A stretch of 14,097 nt of DNA from DAOUMF01 sp034411955 (GCA_034411955.1 DAOUMF010000117.1:1-14097), one strand, 5' to 3'; counted from the stretch's first letter, positions 6,181-12,471 are shown. Notes: a model not told the origin generated them from the sequence alone. Made by a program: numbers and translations.

Positions 6181-7482
6181 TCACCGCCTGACTTTCCTTT
6201 TCAGAACGTCGCTCGCCTTGTACTTGACCTGTTTCGCACCCCTGCTCTTCTTCACCGTGAGCGTGCCGATGCTAGCCAAGGTAACCCGTCCCCTCTCTTC
6301 AAGTTCGTCGGAAATTGTGTCGAGACAGGATTTCCAGAACTCGCCGACGAACTCCTTGCTTGCCTGCATCTTCTCCGCTAGGTCCGTGATGAGTTCCTGC
6401 TGAGTTTTCCTCTTTCGCTCTGGTCGGCTTGGCTTGCAGTATGGCAGTTTGATCTCGCGCGTTCTGCTCCGTGGTTCGTACACAGCCTGGATTCTCTGCA
6501 GCAACTCATCACTCTCGAGCCGCAGCAGCCCACGAAAAGCAGCCTGCGGCAAGCGACGGAAGCTGGGGTAGGGCTTTCGGAACACCACGAGCGCTCCGAG
6601 CCGGTCTGAAATCTGGGCGAGGCCCTTAGGGCGTTTGACCCCCGGTCTGTAGGTTGCGCGCGCTTGGTCCACCGCCTCTTGGAACTGGGGAATGCCTTGA
6701 AGGAGTCCGTTGACCAGTCTATTCGACGCCTTTCTCTTCAGTTCCGCCATTACTGCCTGGTAGGTCCTTTTTCGCTTTTTAGGCTGGCGGTCCTGAGTTT
6801 CCTGTTCCTCCAGCATCTTCTTGATCAGTTCCTTTAGGATTTGGCAGAAGAGCCACTCGATCTCTCGCGCTAGACCATCCACGAGGTAGATGGCCGGGTT
6901 CGCCGCCCTTGAACCCACGAGGTAGGTGGCCGGATTGCCTGGCCTGGAACCGCAGAGCCGGTCGGCCTCCAGGCAGGTCTGGTCGGTCGAGATGCCGTAC
7001 CCGCAGAGCCCGCGGCCACCACCGTTGGGCTCGCAACTGATCAAGAAGTCAAGAATGAAATCAATGACAGCGTCGTCGTAGGGAGGCGGAGGAGCTTTCG
7101 TCTTCTTCTTCCGCTTGGGAGGAAGGGTTACGGGCAGACCCTGGCCGGGGAACTGGTCCCGCCAGAAGTCGACCAGAGGCTCAAGGTTCTGGGCTCTTGG
7201 GTTTGCCTTGTAGTCACTGAGGAGAACCTTGTATCTTTCGCACTTGTCTTGAGCCAAGAGAACGTCGACCCCGCGCAGTGTGAAATAGCCGAGAATCGAG
7301 CCTCGGTCAGTTCTTCGGTGGCCGTCGCGATGTGCGAGAAACACCCGCGTTTCGCCCGGCTTCGCCCAATAGGGCCAGAATGGTACCTTGCGGCAGCAGC
7401 CTCGCTTCTGAGCCTCTTTGATGAACTGATTGACCGTCTTGTACGGTCCGTCTATCCAGATGAGGCAGTCATGACACGACAT
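6181..7482 (-). CDS. Unknown protein with C-terminal HU/IHF-like DNA-binding domain
   Basis: The protein has 433 residues. The ATG at 7482 is chosen because GGGAGG lies six bases upstream; in-frame ATG (7506) and TTG (7518) codons lack a ribosome site. Residues 359-433 match HU/IHF: QELITDLAEKM, a helix through about 394, VTLASIGTLTVKK (400-412) like the VTLPGFGTF strand, and a shortened arm and tail. The first 350 residues are unassigned. Residues 1-90, with CLIWIDGPYK, TRVFLAHRDG and SILGYFTLRG, look like a small beta-barrel, possibly PUA/EVE/ASCH-like (weak inference). A Lys/Pro linker spans 118-136. Four cysteines (150, 160, 170, 177) flank Gly-rich loops and could bind metal. A 12-residue duplication lies at 179-202. 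Basic segments at 235-250 and 350-360 suggest nucleic-acid contact. Sampled GC is about 53%, unlike its neighbours, which suggests transfer. Confidence 0.85.
   Translation of the reverse strand: MSCHDCLIWIDGPYKTVNQFIKEAQKRGCCRKVPFWPYWAKPGETRVFLAHRDGHRRTDRGSILGYFTLRGVDVLLAQDKCERYKVLLSDYKANPRAQNLEPLVDFWRDQFPGQGLPVTLPPKRKKKTKAPPPPYDDAVIDFILDFLISCEPNGGGRGLCGYGISTDQTCLEADRLCGSRPGNPATYLVGSRAANPAIYLVDGLAREIEWLFCQILKELIKKMLEEQETQDRQPKKRKRTYQAVMAELKRKASNRLVNGLLQGIPQFQEAVDQARATYRPGVKRPKGLAQISDRLGALVVFRKPYPSFRRLPQAAFRGLLRLESDELLQRIQAVYEPRSRTREIKLPYCKPSRPERKRKTQQELITDLAEKMQASKEFVGEFWKSCLDTISDELEERGRVTLASIGTLTVKKSRGAKQVKYKASDVLKRKVRR
6879..6950 (-). repeat. Tandem 36-nt in-frame duplication in the HU-fusion gene
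   Basis: Units 6879-6914 and 6915-6950 match at 29 of 36 positions. They encode GSRPGNPATYLV and GSRAANPAIYLV, identical at 9 of 12 residues. The copy is in frame, and its divergence shows it is old enough to have been kept. Confidence 0.8.
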
Positions 7483-7551
7483 TGGTCGCCTCCCACGTCT
7501 TGACATGGGATAAGCCAACAGCGGGATAGCGAGTCCCCTTGCGACTCCGCA

Positions 7552-7581
7552 ATTATAGGCCCTCTGCTCGCCGGCGGTCTA
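7552..7581 (-). promoter_or_regulatory. Promoter of the HU-fusion gene
   Basis: A perfect TATAAT -10 box (7557-7552) is preceded after 18 bp by TAGACC (7581-7576), which overlaps the stop codon of the upstream CoA-transferase. The predicted leader is about 63 nt. It suggests that the HU-fusion gene is transcribed independently of the metabolic genes before it. A small 5-bp hairpin (7531-7535 with 7543-7547) sits in the leader. Confidence 0.55.
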
Positions 7582-8844
7582 GGCCCGCTGCTCGCGCTCC
7601 AGGATCCAGGGCACCGGGCTGGGCAGCGGGCCGTATACCACCCCTGCTGCCCGCAGTTCCGCGATCTCCCCGTCGGACAGAGCCAGCAGCGAGGCCAGCA
7701 CCTCGTCCGTGTGCTCGCCGAGGGCCGGCGGCGGGCCCTGGATGCCGCCAGGGGTGCGACTCAGCCGGACGGGTGAGTTGGGAATCTTGAGGCTGAAGCC
7801 AGCCGGGTGCTCCACCTCCACTAGCATGTCGCGGGCCTTGACCTGGGGCTGCTCGGCGGCGTGTGGGATATCGTTCAGGGGGCCGCAGGGGAGGCCGATG
7901 GCGTCGAACTCGCGCAGCCACTCCTCGGTGGTGCGCCGGCGCAGCGCCTCGTTCAGCATCGGCTCCAGCTCCGCGTGGTGCTGCGTGCGCAGGCCGGGCG
8001 TATCGAAGCGGGGGTCGTCGATGAGGTCCGCACGGTCGATGGTGGCGCAGAAGAGCTCCCACTGGTTGGGTACTCCCCAGGAGAGAGCGAGGACGATCCA
8101 GCCGTCCCTGGTGGGGAAGGCCTGGAACGGCGTCGCGAGCGGATGCCGCGTGCCGATGGGTTTGGGCGCCTCGCCGGTGGCGAAGTAGCGCATGAAGGCG
8201 TTCTCCTGGATGGCGATCTGGCAATCCAGCATGCCTATATCCAGCATCTGCCCCCGGCCGCTGCGCTCCCGCTCGTGCAGGGCAGCCAGGATGCCGATGG
8301 CAGTGTAGAGGCCAGCCGCGATATCGCCCAGGGAGATGCCGGGGCGCACCGGCGGGCCGCCCGGCTCACCGGTGATGCTCATGATGCCGCCCATCCCCTG
8401 GACGACGATGTCGAGGGCAGGCCGCAGTCGCTCCGGCCCCGTCTGGCCGAAGCCGGAGGTGGCGGCGTAGATGAGGCGGGGGTTCCGAGCGGAGAGGGCG
8501 TCGAATCCCAGGCCCAGGGACTCCATCGTCCCGGGCGTGAAGTTCTCCATCACCACGTCCGCTCCGTCGGCCAGGCGGAGGAACAAGTCTCTGCCCTCGG
8601 GCCGCTTCAGGTCAAAACAGACGCTCTTCTTGCCCCGGTTGACGGAGAAGAAGTAGCCGCTCTCGTCGTTGACGTAGGGCGCGGTGGTGCGGGCCACGTC
8701 GCCGAACGGTGGACGCTCCACCTTGATCACCTGCGCCCCCAGGTCGCGGAGGATCATGGAGGCGTAAGGCCCGGCCAGGACCCAGGTCAGGTCCAGGACG
8801 GTGATGTCAGCCAGGGGTGTGGCGGCCTGCTTGGCTTTGGGCAT
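7579..8844 (-). CDS. CaiB/BaiF family (class III) CoA-transferase, second copy
   Basis: The protein has 421 residues. Family marks are ADITVLDLTWVLAGPYASM at the N-terminus, GAQVIKVERPP, NRGKKSVCFDLK, MENFTPG and a C-terminal LGEHTDEVL. D174 in GISLGDIAAGLYTA is the catalytic aspartate. Compared with the copy at 4932, its active-site region reads SGFGQTGP, closer to typical formyl-CoA or succinyl-CoA-dependent members, so donor or acceptor acids probably differ. No clear Shine-Dalgarno sequence precedes the ATG; a TATCAT box lies just nine bases upstream, suggesting a leaderless transcript in addition to possible read-through from the IscA-like gene 36 bp before. The acid substrate is unknown. 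Confidence 0.95.
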   Translation of the reverse strand: MPKAKQAATPLADITVLDLTWVLAGPYASMILRDLGAQVIKVERPPFGDVARTTAPYVNDESGYFFSVNRGKKSVCFDLKRPEGRDLFLRLADGADVVMENFTPGTMESLGLGFDALSARNPRLIYAATSGFGQTGPERLRPALDIVVQGMGGIMSITGEPGGPPVRPGISLGDIAAGLYTAIGILAALHERERSGRGQMLDIGMLDCQIAIQENAFMRYFATGEAPKPIGTRHPLATPFQAFPTRDGWIVLALSWGVPNQWELFCATIDRADLIDDPRFDTPGLRTQHHAELEPMLNEALRRRTTEEWLREFDAIGLPCGPLNDIPHAAEQPQVKARDMLVEVEHPAGFSLKIPNSPVRLSRTPGGIQGPPPALGEHTDEVLASLLALSDGEIAELRAAGVVYGPLPSPVPWILEREQRA

Positions 8845-8853
8845 GGCGGGCCT

Positions 8854-8859
8854 ATGATA
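8854..8859 (-). promoter_or_regulatory. -10 box (TATCAT) for a near-leaderless transcript
   Basis: TATCAT, within CGCTATCAT, ends nine bases before the ATG at 8844, matching the arrangement at the histidine phosphatase gene. No convincing -35 box is seen, so this rests on the -10 box and the missing ribosome site. Confidence 0.35.
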
Positions 8860-8880
8860 GCGAGCGGGCGTGTGCTGGGG

Positions 8881-9213
8881 CTAGGGCTTGGCTTCGGGTT
8901 CGGGCGCGGGTTCGAATTCTGACGGAGGCCCGGGCGCAGGCGTACCGGTTGTCGCGAGGGTAATGCGCGTGCCCTGGGGCGACTCCTGAACATCGAGAGT
9001 GCCGTCAGACAAGGCCTCGCCCACCTCAGTGCCCACCAAGAGGTAGTTCTGGCCGTCTTGCTCGAAGACCTGGTCGCCGTCCTTGGCATCGTCGAGGATC
9101 AGCTGGTAGCCCTCATCCACGTACACAATCCGGATAGCTCCAGGAAGGCCCTCTTCTTTGCGACTCAAGGCCTCACAGAGGTACTGTGCCGCCTTATCGG
9201 TCACGGTCAGCAT
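8881..9213 (-). CDS. IscA/HesB-fold protein lacking the cluster-binding cysteines
   Basis: The protein has 110 residues; GGGAGG lies seven bases before the ATG. Residues 1-85 follow the IscA/HesB pattern: LTVTDKAAQYL first helix, AIRIVYVDEGYQLILDD, GDQVFEQDGQNYLLV and a final L(S/D)GTLDV strand. IscA proteins hold iron or Fe-S clusters with one Cys after the GY strand and a C-terminal CGC; none of these is present, and the only cysteine is C13. It is therefore unlikely to bind a cluster in the usual way. Residues 88-110 form a Pro/Glu-rich, probably disordered tail. It lies 41 bp after the zinc-ribbon gene and 36 bp before the CoA-transferase, so these are probably one operon. Its role is unknown. 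Confidence 0.78.
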   Translation of the reverse strand: MLTVTDKAAQYLCEALSRKEEGLPGAIRIVYVDEGYQLILDDAKDGDQVFEQDGQNYLLVGTEVGEALSDGTLDVQESPQGTRITLATTGTPAPGPPSEFEPAPEPEAKP

Positions 9214-9254
9214 GCTGGCCTCCCGTCAGAAAGCAGCACGGCGATATGGTTGTG

Positions 9255-9557
9255 CTACCAGCGTGGGCGGGATGGCTTCTGCTTGGAGAAACAATCGCTG
9301 CAGTAGACGGGCCGATCCTGCCGGGGCTGGAAGGGGACGCGGGCGGTGCCGCCGCAACTGGCGCAGACCGCCTCGTACATGGTGGAGGAGGAGTAGCCAC
9401 CTCCGTAGCCACCTCCGCCACGCCTCGCCTGGCGGCAGGAGGGGCAGCGCTTGGGGTCCTGGTAGCCGCGCTGGGCGTGGAACTCCTGGTCGTCCGCGCT
9501 GAAGACGAACTCGGAACCGCACTCCACACAGGTCAAGTTACGGTCTTCGTAGGTCAC
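9255..9557 (-). CDS. Double zinc-ribbon protein (zf-trcl type plus CxxC-x17-CxxC)
   Basis: The protein has 100 residues and starts at GTG (9557), with AAAGGGGG seven bases upstream. The first zinc ribbon uses C10, C13, C38 and C41 around EFVFSADDQEFHAQRGY, the pattern of a common small bacterial zinc-ribbon family. A Gly/Tyr-rich linker (47-58) follows. The second ribbon uses C65, C68, C86 and C89, spaced CxxC-x17-CxxC, with VPFQPRQDRPVYC. Both sites are complete. It is cytoplasmic with no membrane segment. Nucleic-acid or protein binding is likely, but the exact function is unknown for this family. It is the first gene of a probable operon and is preceded by an elaborate leader that pairs over its start region. 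Confidence 0.9.
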   Translation of the reverse strand: MTYEDRNLTCVECGSEFVFSADDQEFHAQRGYQDPKRCPSCRQARRGGGGYGGGYSSSTMYEAVCASCGGTARVPFQPRQDRPVYCSDCFSKQKPSRPRW

Positions 9558-9605
9558 TCGATGACCCCCTTTCTAGGATCATTCGGCTAAGGTCTGGTCA
9601 TCGAG
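9555..9605 (-). promoter_or_regulatory. Hairpin that sequesters the ribosome site and start of the zinc-ribbon gene
   Basis: In the minus-strand RNA, CTCGATGACC (9605-9596) is perfectly complementary to GGTCATCGAG (9566-9557), a 10-bp helix. The second arm includes two Gs of the AAAGGGGG ribosome site and the first base of the GTG start. Inside the loop CCTT (9592-9589) can also pair with AAGG (9571-9568) of that site. A competing pairing joins TCGGCT (9629-9624) with AGCCGA (9588-9583). The layout suits translation control by temperature or a ligand. Confidence 0.6.
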
Positions 9606-9639
9606 CTCGGAGCGATTGCGGGGAGCCGACGCGCAGAAC

Positions 9640-9703
9640 TTTAACCTCGTCTATGACATGAACGACCGGCGCTTGCCGGTCGTCGCATCATAGAAGGTTC
9701 AAA
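9640..9703 (-). promoter_or_regulatory. Long imperfect hairpin (24 bp) at the 5' end of the zinc-ribbon leader
   Basis: Four helices stack around one centre: 9662-9670 with 9675-9683 (9 bp, tetraloop), 9650-9656 with 9688-9694 (7 bp), 9643-9647 with 9695-9699 (5 bp) and 9640-9642 with 9701-9703 (3 bp). A 5x4 internal loop and two small bulges separate them. From the predicted start near 9708 this would be the first element in the transcript. It has no T tract after it, so it is not an ordinary terminator. Confidence 0.65.
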
Positions 9704-9714
9704 CCATCACACAG

Positions 9715-9743
9715 ATTCTAGCACGGCGGTCAAGCGTCAACAA
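9715..9743 (-). promoter_or_regulatory. Sigma70-like promoter of the zinc-ribbon/IscA-like operon
   Basis: On the minus strand TTGTTG (9743-9738) and TAGAAT (9720-9715) are spaced by 17 bp. Transcription from about 9708 would give a leader of about 150 nt, the longest in this window, carrying both hairpins described above. Confidence 0.55.
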
Positions 9744-9757
9744 GAGGTCAGACTAAC

Positions 9758-9774
9758 CCCGCAGGTGGCGCGGG
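9758..9774 (-). terminator. Weak hairpin after the redoxin gene
   Basis: A 5-bp GC stem (CCCGC with GCGGG, loop of 7) begins two bases after the stop codon of the redoxin gene. The bases after it, GTTAGTCTG, are not a clear T tract, so terminator activity is doubtful. Confidence 0.25.
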
Positions 9775-9776
9775 CT

Positions 9777-10268
9777 TCACCCCGGCTTGAAATCGGGGCT
9801 GCCGTCGCCCGCAGGAGCGATTACGGCGGGCTCCGCGGCCAGTCGCTCCGCCAGCGCCGCCGCCAGCGAGTTCAGGTCCGCCTTGCTGAACCCCGCTGTC
9901 TCCAGGACCACGTCGCCCCCACGGTCGATGAGGTAGAGGGTGGGCGTCGCCGGCGGGTCGTATGCTTTCGACACCGCGTAGCCGTCAACGTCGGGCAGCA
10001 CGGGGTAGGTCATAGCGAAGGCCGACGCGTACCGGCCGGCCTCGGCGGGCGGGTCCTGGGCCACCGCGCACAAGCTCCAGCCGTCGCCGGGGTAGGCCTC
10101 GAGGAGGCGGTTGACGTAGGGAAACGCAAGGTCGCAGGTGCTGCAGGTGGTCTTGAAGAACACCAGCAAAACGGGACCGCGGCTGAGGGCATCCGAGAGG
10201 GTGTACGTCTCCCCGTCGATGCCCCGGAGGGAGAAGTCCGGCGCTCTGGTTCCCGCTTCGATGGTCAT
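9777..10268 (-). CDS. TlpA/AhpC-type thioredoxin-fold redoxin
   Basis: The protein has 163 residues. EAGTRAPDFSLRGIDGETYTL is the usual entry of the redoxin/TlpA family, followed by VLLVFFKTTCSTC with the CxxC pair C42 and C45, and a cis-proline loop TPTLYLID around 108-115. There is no signal peptide or lipobox, so it should act in the cytoplasm, reducing disulfides or peroxides. The two-cysteine CSTC site favours a thiol-disulfide oxidoreductase over a one-Cys peroxiredoxin. GGAG lies nine bases before the ATG. A TATCAT box 36 bases upstream (10310-10305) could be its -10 element. The F420-type oxidoreductase gene lies 64 bp upstream on the same strand, so co-transcription is possible. Confidence 0.9.
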   Translation of the reverse strand: MTIEAGTRAPDFSLRGIDGETYTLSDALSRGPVLLVFFKTTCSTCDLAFPYVNRLLEAYPGDGWSLCAVAQDPPAEAGRYASAFAMTYPVLPDVDGYAVSKAYDPPATPTLYLIDRGGDVVLETAGFSKADLNSLAAALAERLAAEPAVIAPAGDGSPDFKPG

Positions 10269-10304
10269 GGTGGTGCGCTCCGATGGGCGATGAGGCTAGA
10301 GCCC

Positions 10305-10310
10305 ATGATA
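10305..10310 (-). promoter_or_regulatory. Possible -10 box of the redoxin gene
   Basis: CGCTATCATGGGC contains TATCAT, nearly the same string as before the CoA-transferase at 8844. No good -35 hexamer is visible at 17-18 bp. Confidence 0.3.
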
Positions 10311-10332
10311 GCGTAAGTGCGAACGGGGCGCC

Positions 10333-11340
10333 CTAGCGCCCGAATGTGGCCAGCAGCGCCTGACGGTAGGCATCCGTCTCCGCGGGATCGATGAGTTGGT
10401 CCGGCGGCACCAGGCAGATGGAGTCTGCCAGCTCCGCGTACGCCTCCAGCTTGCGTCGCGCCTCCTCAGGAGATCCGGCGACGGCGAAGGCATCGATCAT
10501 CGGGTCGGAGACGGCGTCCACCATAGCGCTGGTGTCGTCCCTCAGGGCGGCCTCGTGGATGCGCCTGTACTCGCTGGGGAAGGCGGTGAACAGTGGCTCG
10601 TAGGTCTTGACGGTGGCGTAGAAGGCGATGGCTGCGGCGGCGGCTCGACGGGCGGCCGCCCGGTCCTTGCCCACGGCGCAGCAAACGGAAAGGCAGAGGT
10701 GGAACTGGCCGCGCTCCCGCCCGGCCTGAGCCAGGCCGCGTGCTACCGCCGGCAGCACCGTCTGGCGGACCCAGGGGAGGGAGTAGATGGCGTGCCCAAG
10801 GAGGCCGTCGGCGACCTCGGCGGCGGTGCGGATCATCCCCTCGCGCACGCCCGCCAGGAAGATGGGGATACGCTGGCGCTGCGGGACGTAGGGGCGCTGC
10901 CAGCCCTGGATGTCCAGGTTGTAGTACTGGCCGGAGAAGCGAATGGGCCTCCCCAGATGGGCGTTCTCGATGATCAGGCGCACCACCTGGACGCACTCCT
11001 TGATGTGAGGCGTGGGCTTGCCATAGGCGACGCCGTGCCAGCGCTCGTTCAGCCGCTTAAGGCCGGTGCCGAGGCCGAGGATGAAGCGGCCGCCGGACAG
11101 CAGGTCCATATCCAGAGCCAAGAGGGCGGTCACCCAGGGGCTGCGCACAAAGGCGAGAGCGATGGACGTGCCCAGCCGGATGCGGGAGGTGGATGCGGCG
11201 GCGGCGGCCAGGGGCAGGAACGGCTCATGGGACATCTCCGGCGCCCACAGGGCGTCGAAGCCCGCGTCCTCGGCCTGGCCGGCCAGCCGGGCGATCTCCT
11301 CGGCCGGCGCGATGCCAACGGCCAGGGAGTAGCGGCTCAT
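10333..11340 (-). CDS. LLM-class (luciferase-like) F420-dependent oxidoreductase
   Basis: The protein has 335 residues. The ATG at 11340 is preceded by AAGGGGG with four bases between, and was chosen over in-frame ATGs at 11355 and 11376 that fall in a palindrome. The fold is a TIM barrel of the luciferase-like family: AEDAGFDALWAPEMSHEPF (23-41), TSRIRLGTSI (51-60), LDMDLLSGGRFILGLGTG (77-94) and IPIFLAGVREGMIRTAAEVADG in the C-terminal half. These match the F420-dependent branch more than FMN monooxygenases. It would use reduced or oxidised F420 for hydride transfer; its substrate is unknown. Presence of F420 enzymes fits Chloroflexota or Actinomycetota. It is divergent from the SDR gene across a structured 135-bp gap. 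Confidence 0.92.
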   Translation of the reverse strand: MSRYSLAVGIAPAEEIARLAGQAEDAGFDALWAPEMSHEPFLPLAAAAASTSRIRLGTSIALAFVRSPWVTALLALDMDLLSGGRFILGLGTGLKRLNERWHGVAYGKPTPHIKECVQVVRLIIENAHLGRPIRFSGQYYNLDIQGWQRPYVPQRQRIPIFLAGVREGMIRTAAEVADGLLGHAIYSLPWVRQTVLPAVARGLAQAGRERGQFHLCLSVCCAVGKDRAAARRAAAAAIAFYATVKTYEPLFTAFPSEYRRIHEAALRDDTSAMVDAVSDPMIDAFAVAGSPEEARRKLEAYAELADSICLVPPDQLIDPAETDAYRQALLATFGR

Positions 11341-11359
11341 CGTCCCCCTTTTCATCTGC

Positions 11360-11413
11360 GCCAGAGGCCCCGCCAAAGGCGGGTTCGCCTCAGGCGAAGC
11401 ATCAGCCTCTGGC
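11360..11413. repeat. Three-hairpin palindrome forming a three-way junction
   Basis: GCCAGAGGC (11360-11368) and GCCTCTGGC (11405-11413) form a perfect 9-bp outer stem. Inside it are two perfect 6-bp hairpins with 3-base loops, 11369-11383 and 11384-11398, directly abutting. A third perfect 6-3-6 hairpin, 11402-11416, overlaps the right outer arm as an alternative fold. On the minus strand it would fill the leader of the F420-oxidoreductase mRNA. The 10-mer GCGCCAGAGG occurs at 11358-11367 and again at 11459-11468. It may be a dispersed REP- or MITE-like element. Confidence 0.65.
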
Positions 11414-11417
11414 TGAG

Positions 11418-11447
11418 TGTATACTCGCTGTAATTAGCCTATCTCAG
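11418..11447 (-). promoter_or_regulatory. Possible promoter of the F420-oxidoreductase gene
   Basis: On the minus strand CTGAGA (11447-11442) and TATACA (11423-11418) are spaced by 18 bp. Transcription would start near 11411, giving a leader of about 70 nt that begins within the three-hairpin palindrome. Confidence 0.45.
11435..11440 (+). promoter_or_regulatory. -10 box (TAGCCT) of the SDR gene
   Basis: TAGCCTAT at 11435-11442 is the same octamer as before the nitroreductase and first CoA-transferase genes, 34 bases from the octamer end to the start codon. The -35 region at 18 bp (GGCTGA) is poor, so an activator or an alternative TATACT box at 11420-11425 may be used. Confidence 0.45.
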
Positions 11448-11475
11448 AGCCCCTCGGGGCGCCAGAGGAGGAGCG

Positions 11476-12471
11476 ATGAAGGCGCTGGTCACAGGCGCCA
11501 CCGGCTTCATCGGCAGCCACGTGGTGGACCGGCTGCTGGAGAGGGAGGACGAGGTGCGGGCGCTGGTCCGCCGCAGCAGCGACGTCTCCTACCTAAAGGA
11601 GCGGGGAGTGGAGCTGGTCAGCGGCGATATCACCGACGCGGACTCGCTGCCGGCGGCCGTGGCCGGGGTCGACGTGGTGTACCACGCGGCCGCTATGGTC
11701 AGCGACTGGGGTCCCTGGCGGGATTACGAGACCGTCACCATCGGCGGGACGCGCAACGTCCTGGAGGCGGCGGCCCGGGCCGGCGTGCCGCGCTTCGTGC
11801 ACGTCAGCACCGACAGTGTGTACGCTTTTCGCTACCTGGGCAAGCGCATGACGGAGGAGACGCCGCTGGAGACGCGCTTCGCCTGGTGGGACTACTACCG
11901 CCGCTCCAAACTTGCCGCCGAGCGCCTGGCCTGGCGGTACCACAGAGACGGACGGCTCGCCGTGACGGTGGTCCGGCCCGGACTGGTGCTGGGCGAGCGG
12001 GACCGCGCGACCCTGCCGGGCCTGATCGCTTTCCTGCAGAGCAGCAGCGCCATGTACTTCGGTAACGGCCGTAACCACCTCCCCTATGTCTACGCGGGAG
12101 ACGTCGCCGACGCCTGCCTGCTGGCAGCGTCTAACGAAGGGGCGATCGGCCAGGCCTACAACACGTCCTCGCGGGAGACGGTGACTCAGCGGGACCTGTT
12201 CGCGGCAGCAGCCGAGGAGGAGGGCCTGGAGCTGCCCCGGCGAGGGGTGCCCCTTTATCTCGCCTACGGCATAGCGCTGGTGATGGAAACGATCAGCGTC
12301 CTGCGCAGGCGACGTACGCGGCCGCCGATGACGCGCTTCAGCATCACGCTGGTCGCGGAGGACTATCTGGAGGACGCTTCGAAGGCGAAGCGGGAGCTGG
12401 GCTGGCAGGCGCAGACGCCGATGCGGGAGGCGGTGCGGCGGTCCGTGGAGTGGCAGCGGGCAGCCAAGTAA
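11476..12471 (+). CDS. NAD(P)-dependent epimerase/dehydratase, extended SDR (3-beta-HSD-like)
   Basis: The protein has 331 residues. AGAGGAGGAG directly upstream supports the start. ALVTGATGFIGSH (3-15) is the TGxxGxxG Rossmann motif of extended SDRs. HVSTDSVYA (110-118) supplies the catalytic Ser/Thr, and Y142-RRS-K146 is the YxxxK pair. VVYHAAAMVSDWG and TVVRPGLVLGERD resemble sterol-dehydrogenase and hopanoid-associated sugar-epimerase relatives. A hydrophobic stretch at about 258-271 (VPLYLAYGIALVME) is typical of the 3-beta-HSD-like branch and may touch a membrane or a lipid substrate. The reaction is NAD(P)-dependent oxidation, epimerisation or reduction of a hydroxyl; the substrate is unknown. 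It ends 19 bp from the convergent thiolase gene. Confidence 0.93.
   Translation: MKALVTGATGFIGSHVVDRLLEREDEVRALVRRSSDVSYLKERGVELVSGDITDADSLPAAVAGVDVVYHAAAMVSDWGPWRDYETVTIGGTRNVLEAAARAGVPRFVHVSTDSVYAFRYLGKRMTEETPLETRFAWWDYYRRSKLAAERLAWRYHRDGRLAVTVVRPGLVLGERDRATLPGLIAFLQSSSAMYFGNGRNHLPYVYAGDVADACLLAASNEGAIGQAYNTSSRETVTQRDLFAAAAEEEGLELPRRGVPLYLAYGIALVMETISVLRRRRTRPPMTRFSITLVAEDYLEDASKAKRELGWQAQTPMREAVRRSVEWQRAAK

Noticed and set aside
7483..7518. Upstream TTG (7518) or ATG (7506) as the start of the HU-fusion gene
   Set aside because: Neither has a ribosome site, while GGGAGG sits six bases before the ATG at 7482.
7861..8922. A 353-codon plus-strand open frame
   Set aside because: Antisense to the second CoA-transferase, with no ribosome site or family signature.
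11360..11416. The three-hairpin palindrome as an intrinsic terminator
   Set aside because: It lies between divergent starts and not after a gene, and has no T tract.
10396..11433. A 345-codon plus-strand open frame
   Set aside because: It is antisense to the F420-oxidoreductase gene, low in complexity (Gly/Ala/Val/Asp-rich) and has no family resemblance; long antisense frames are common at this GC content.
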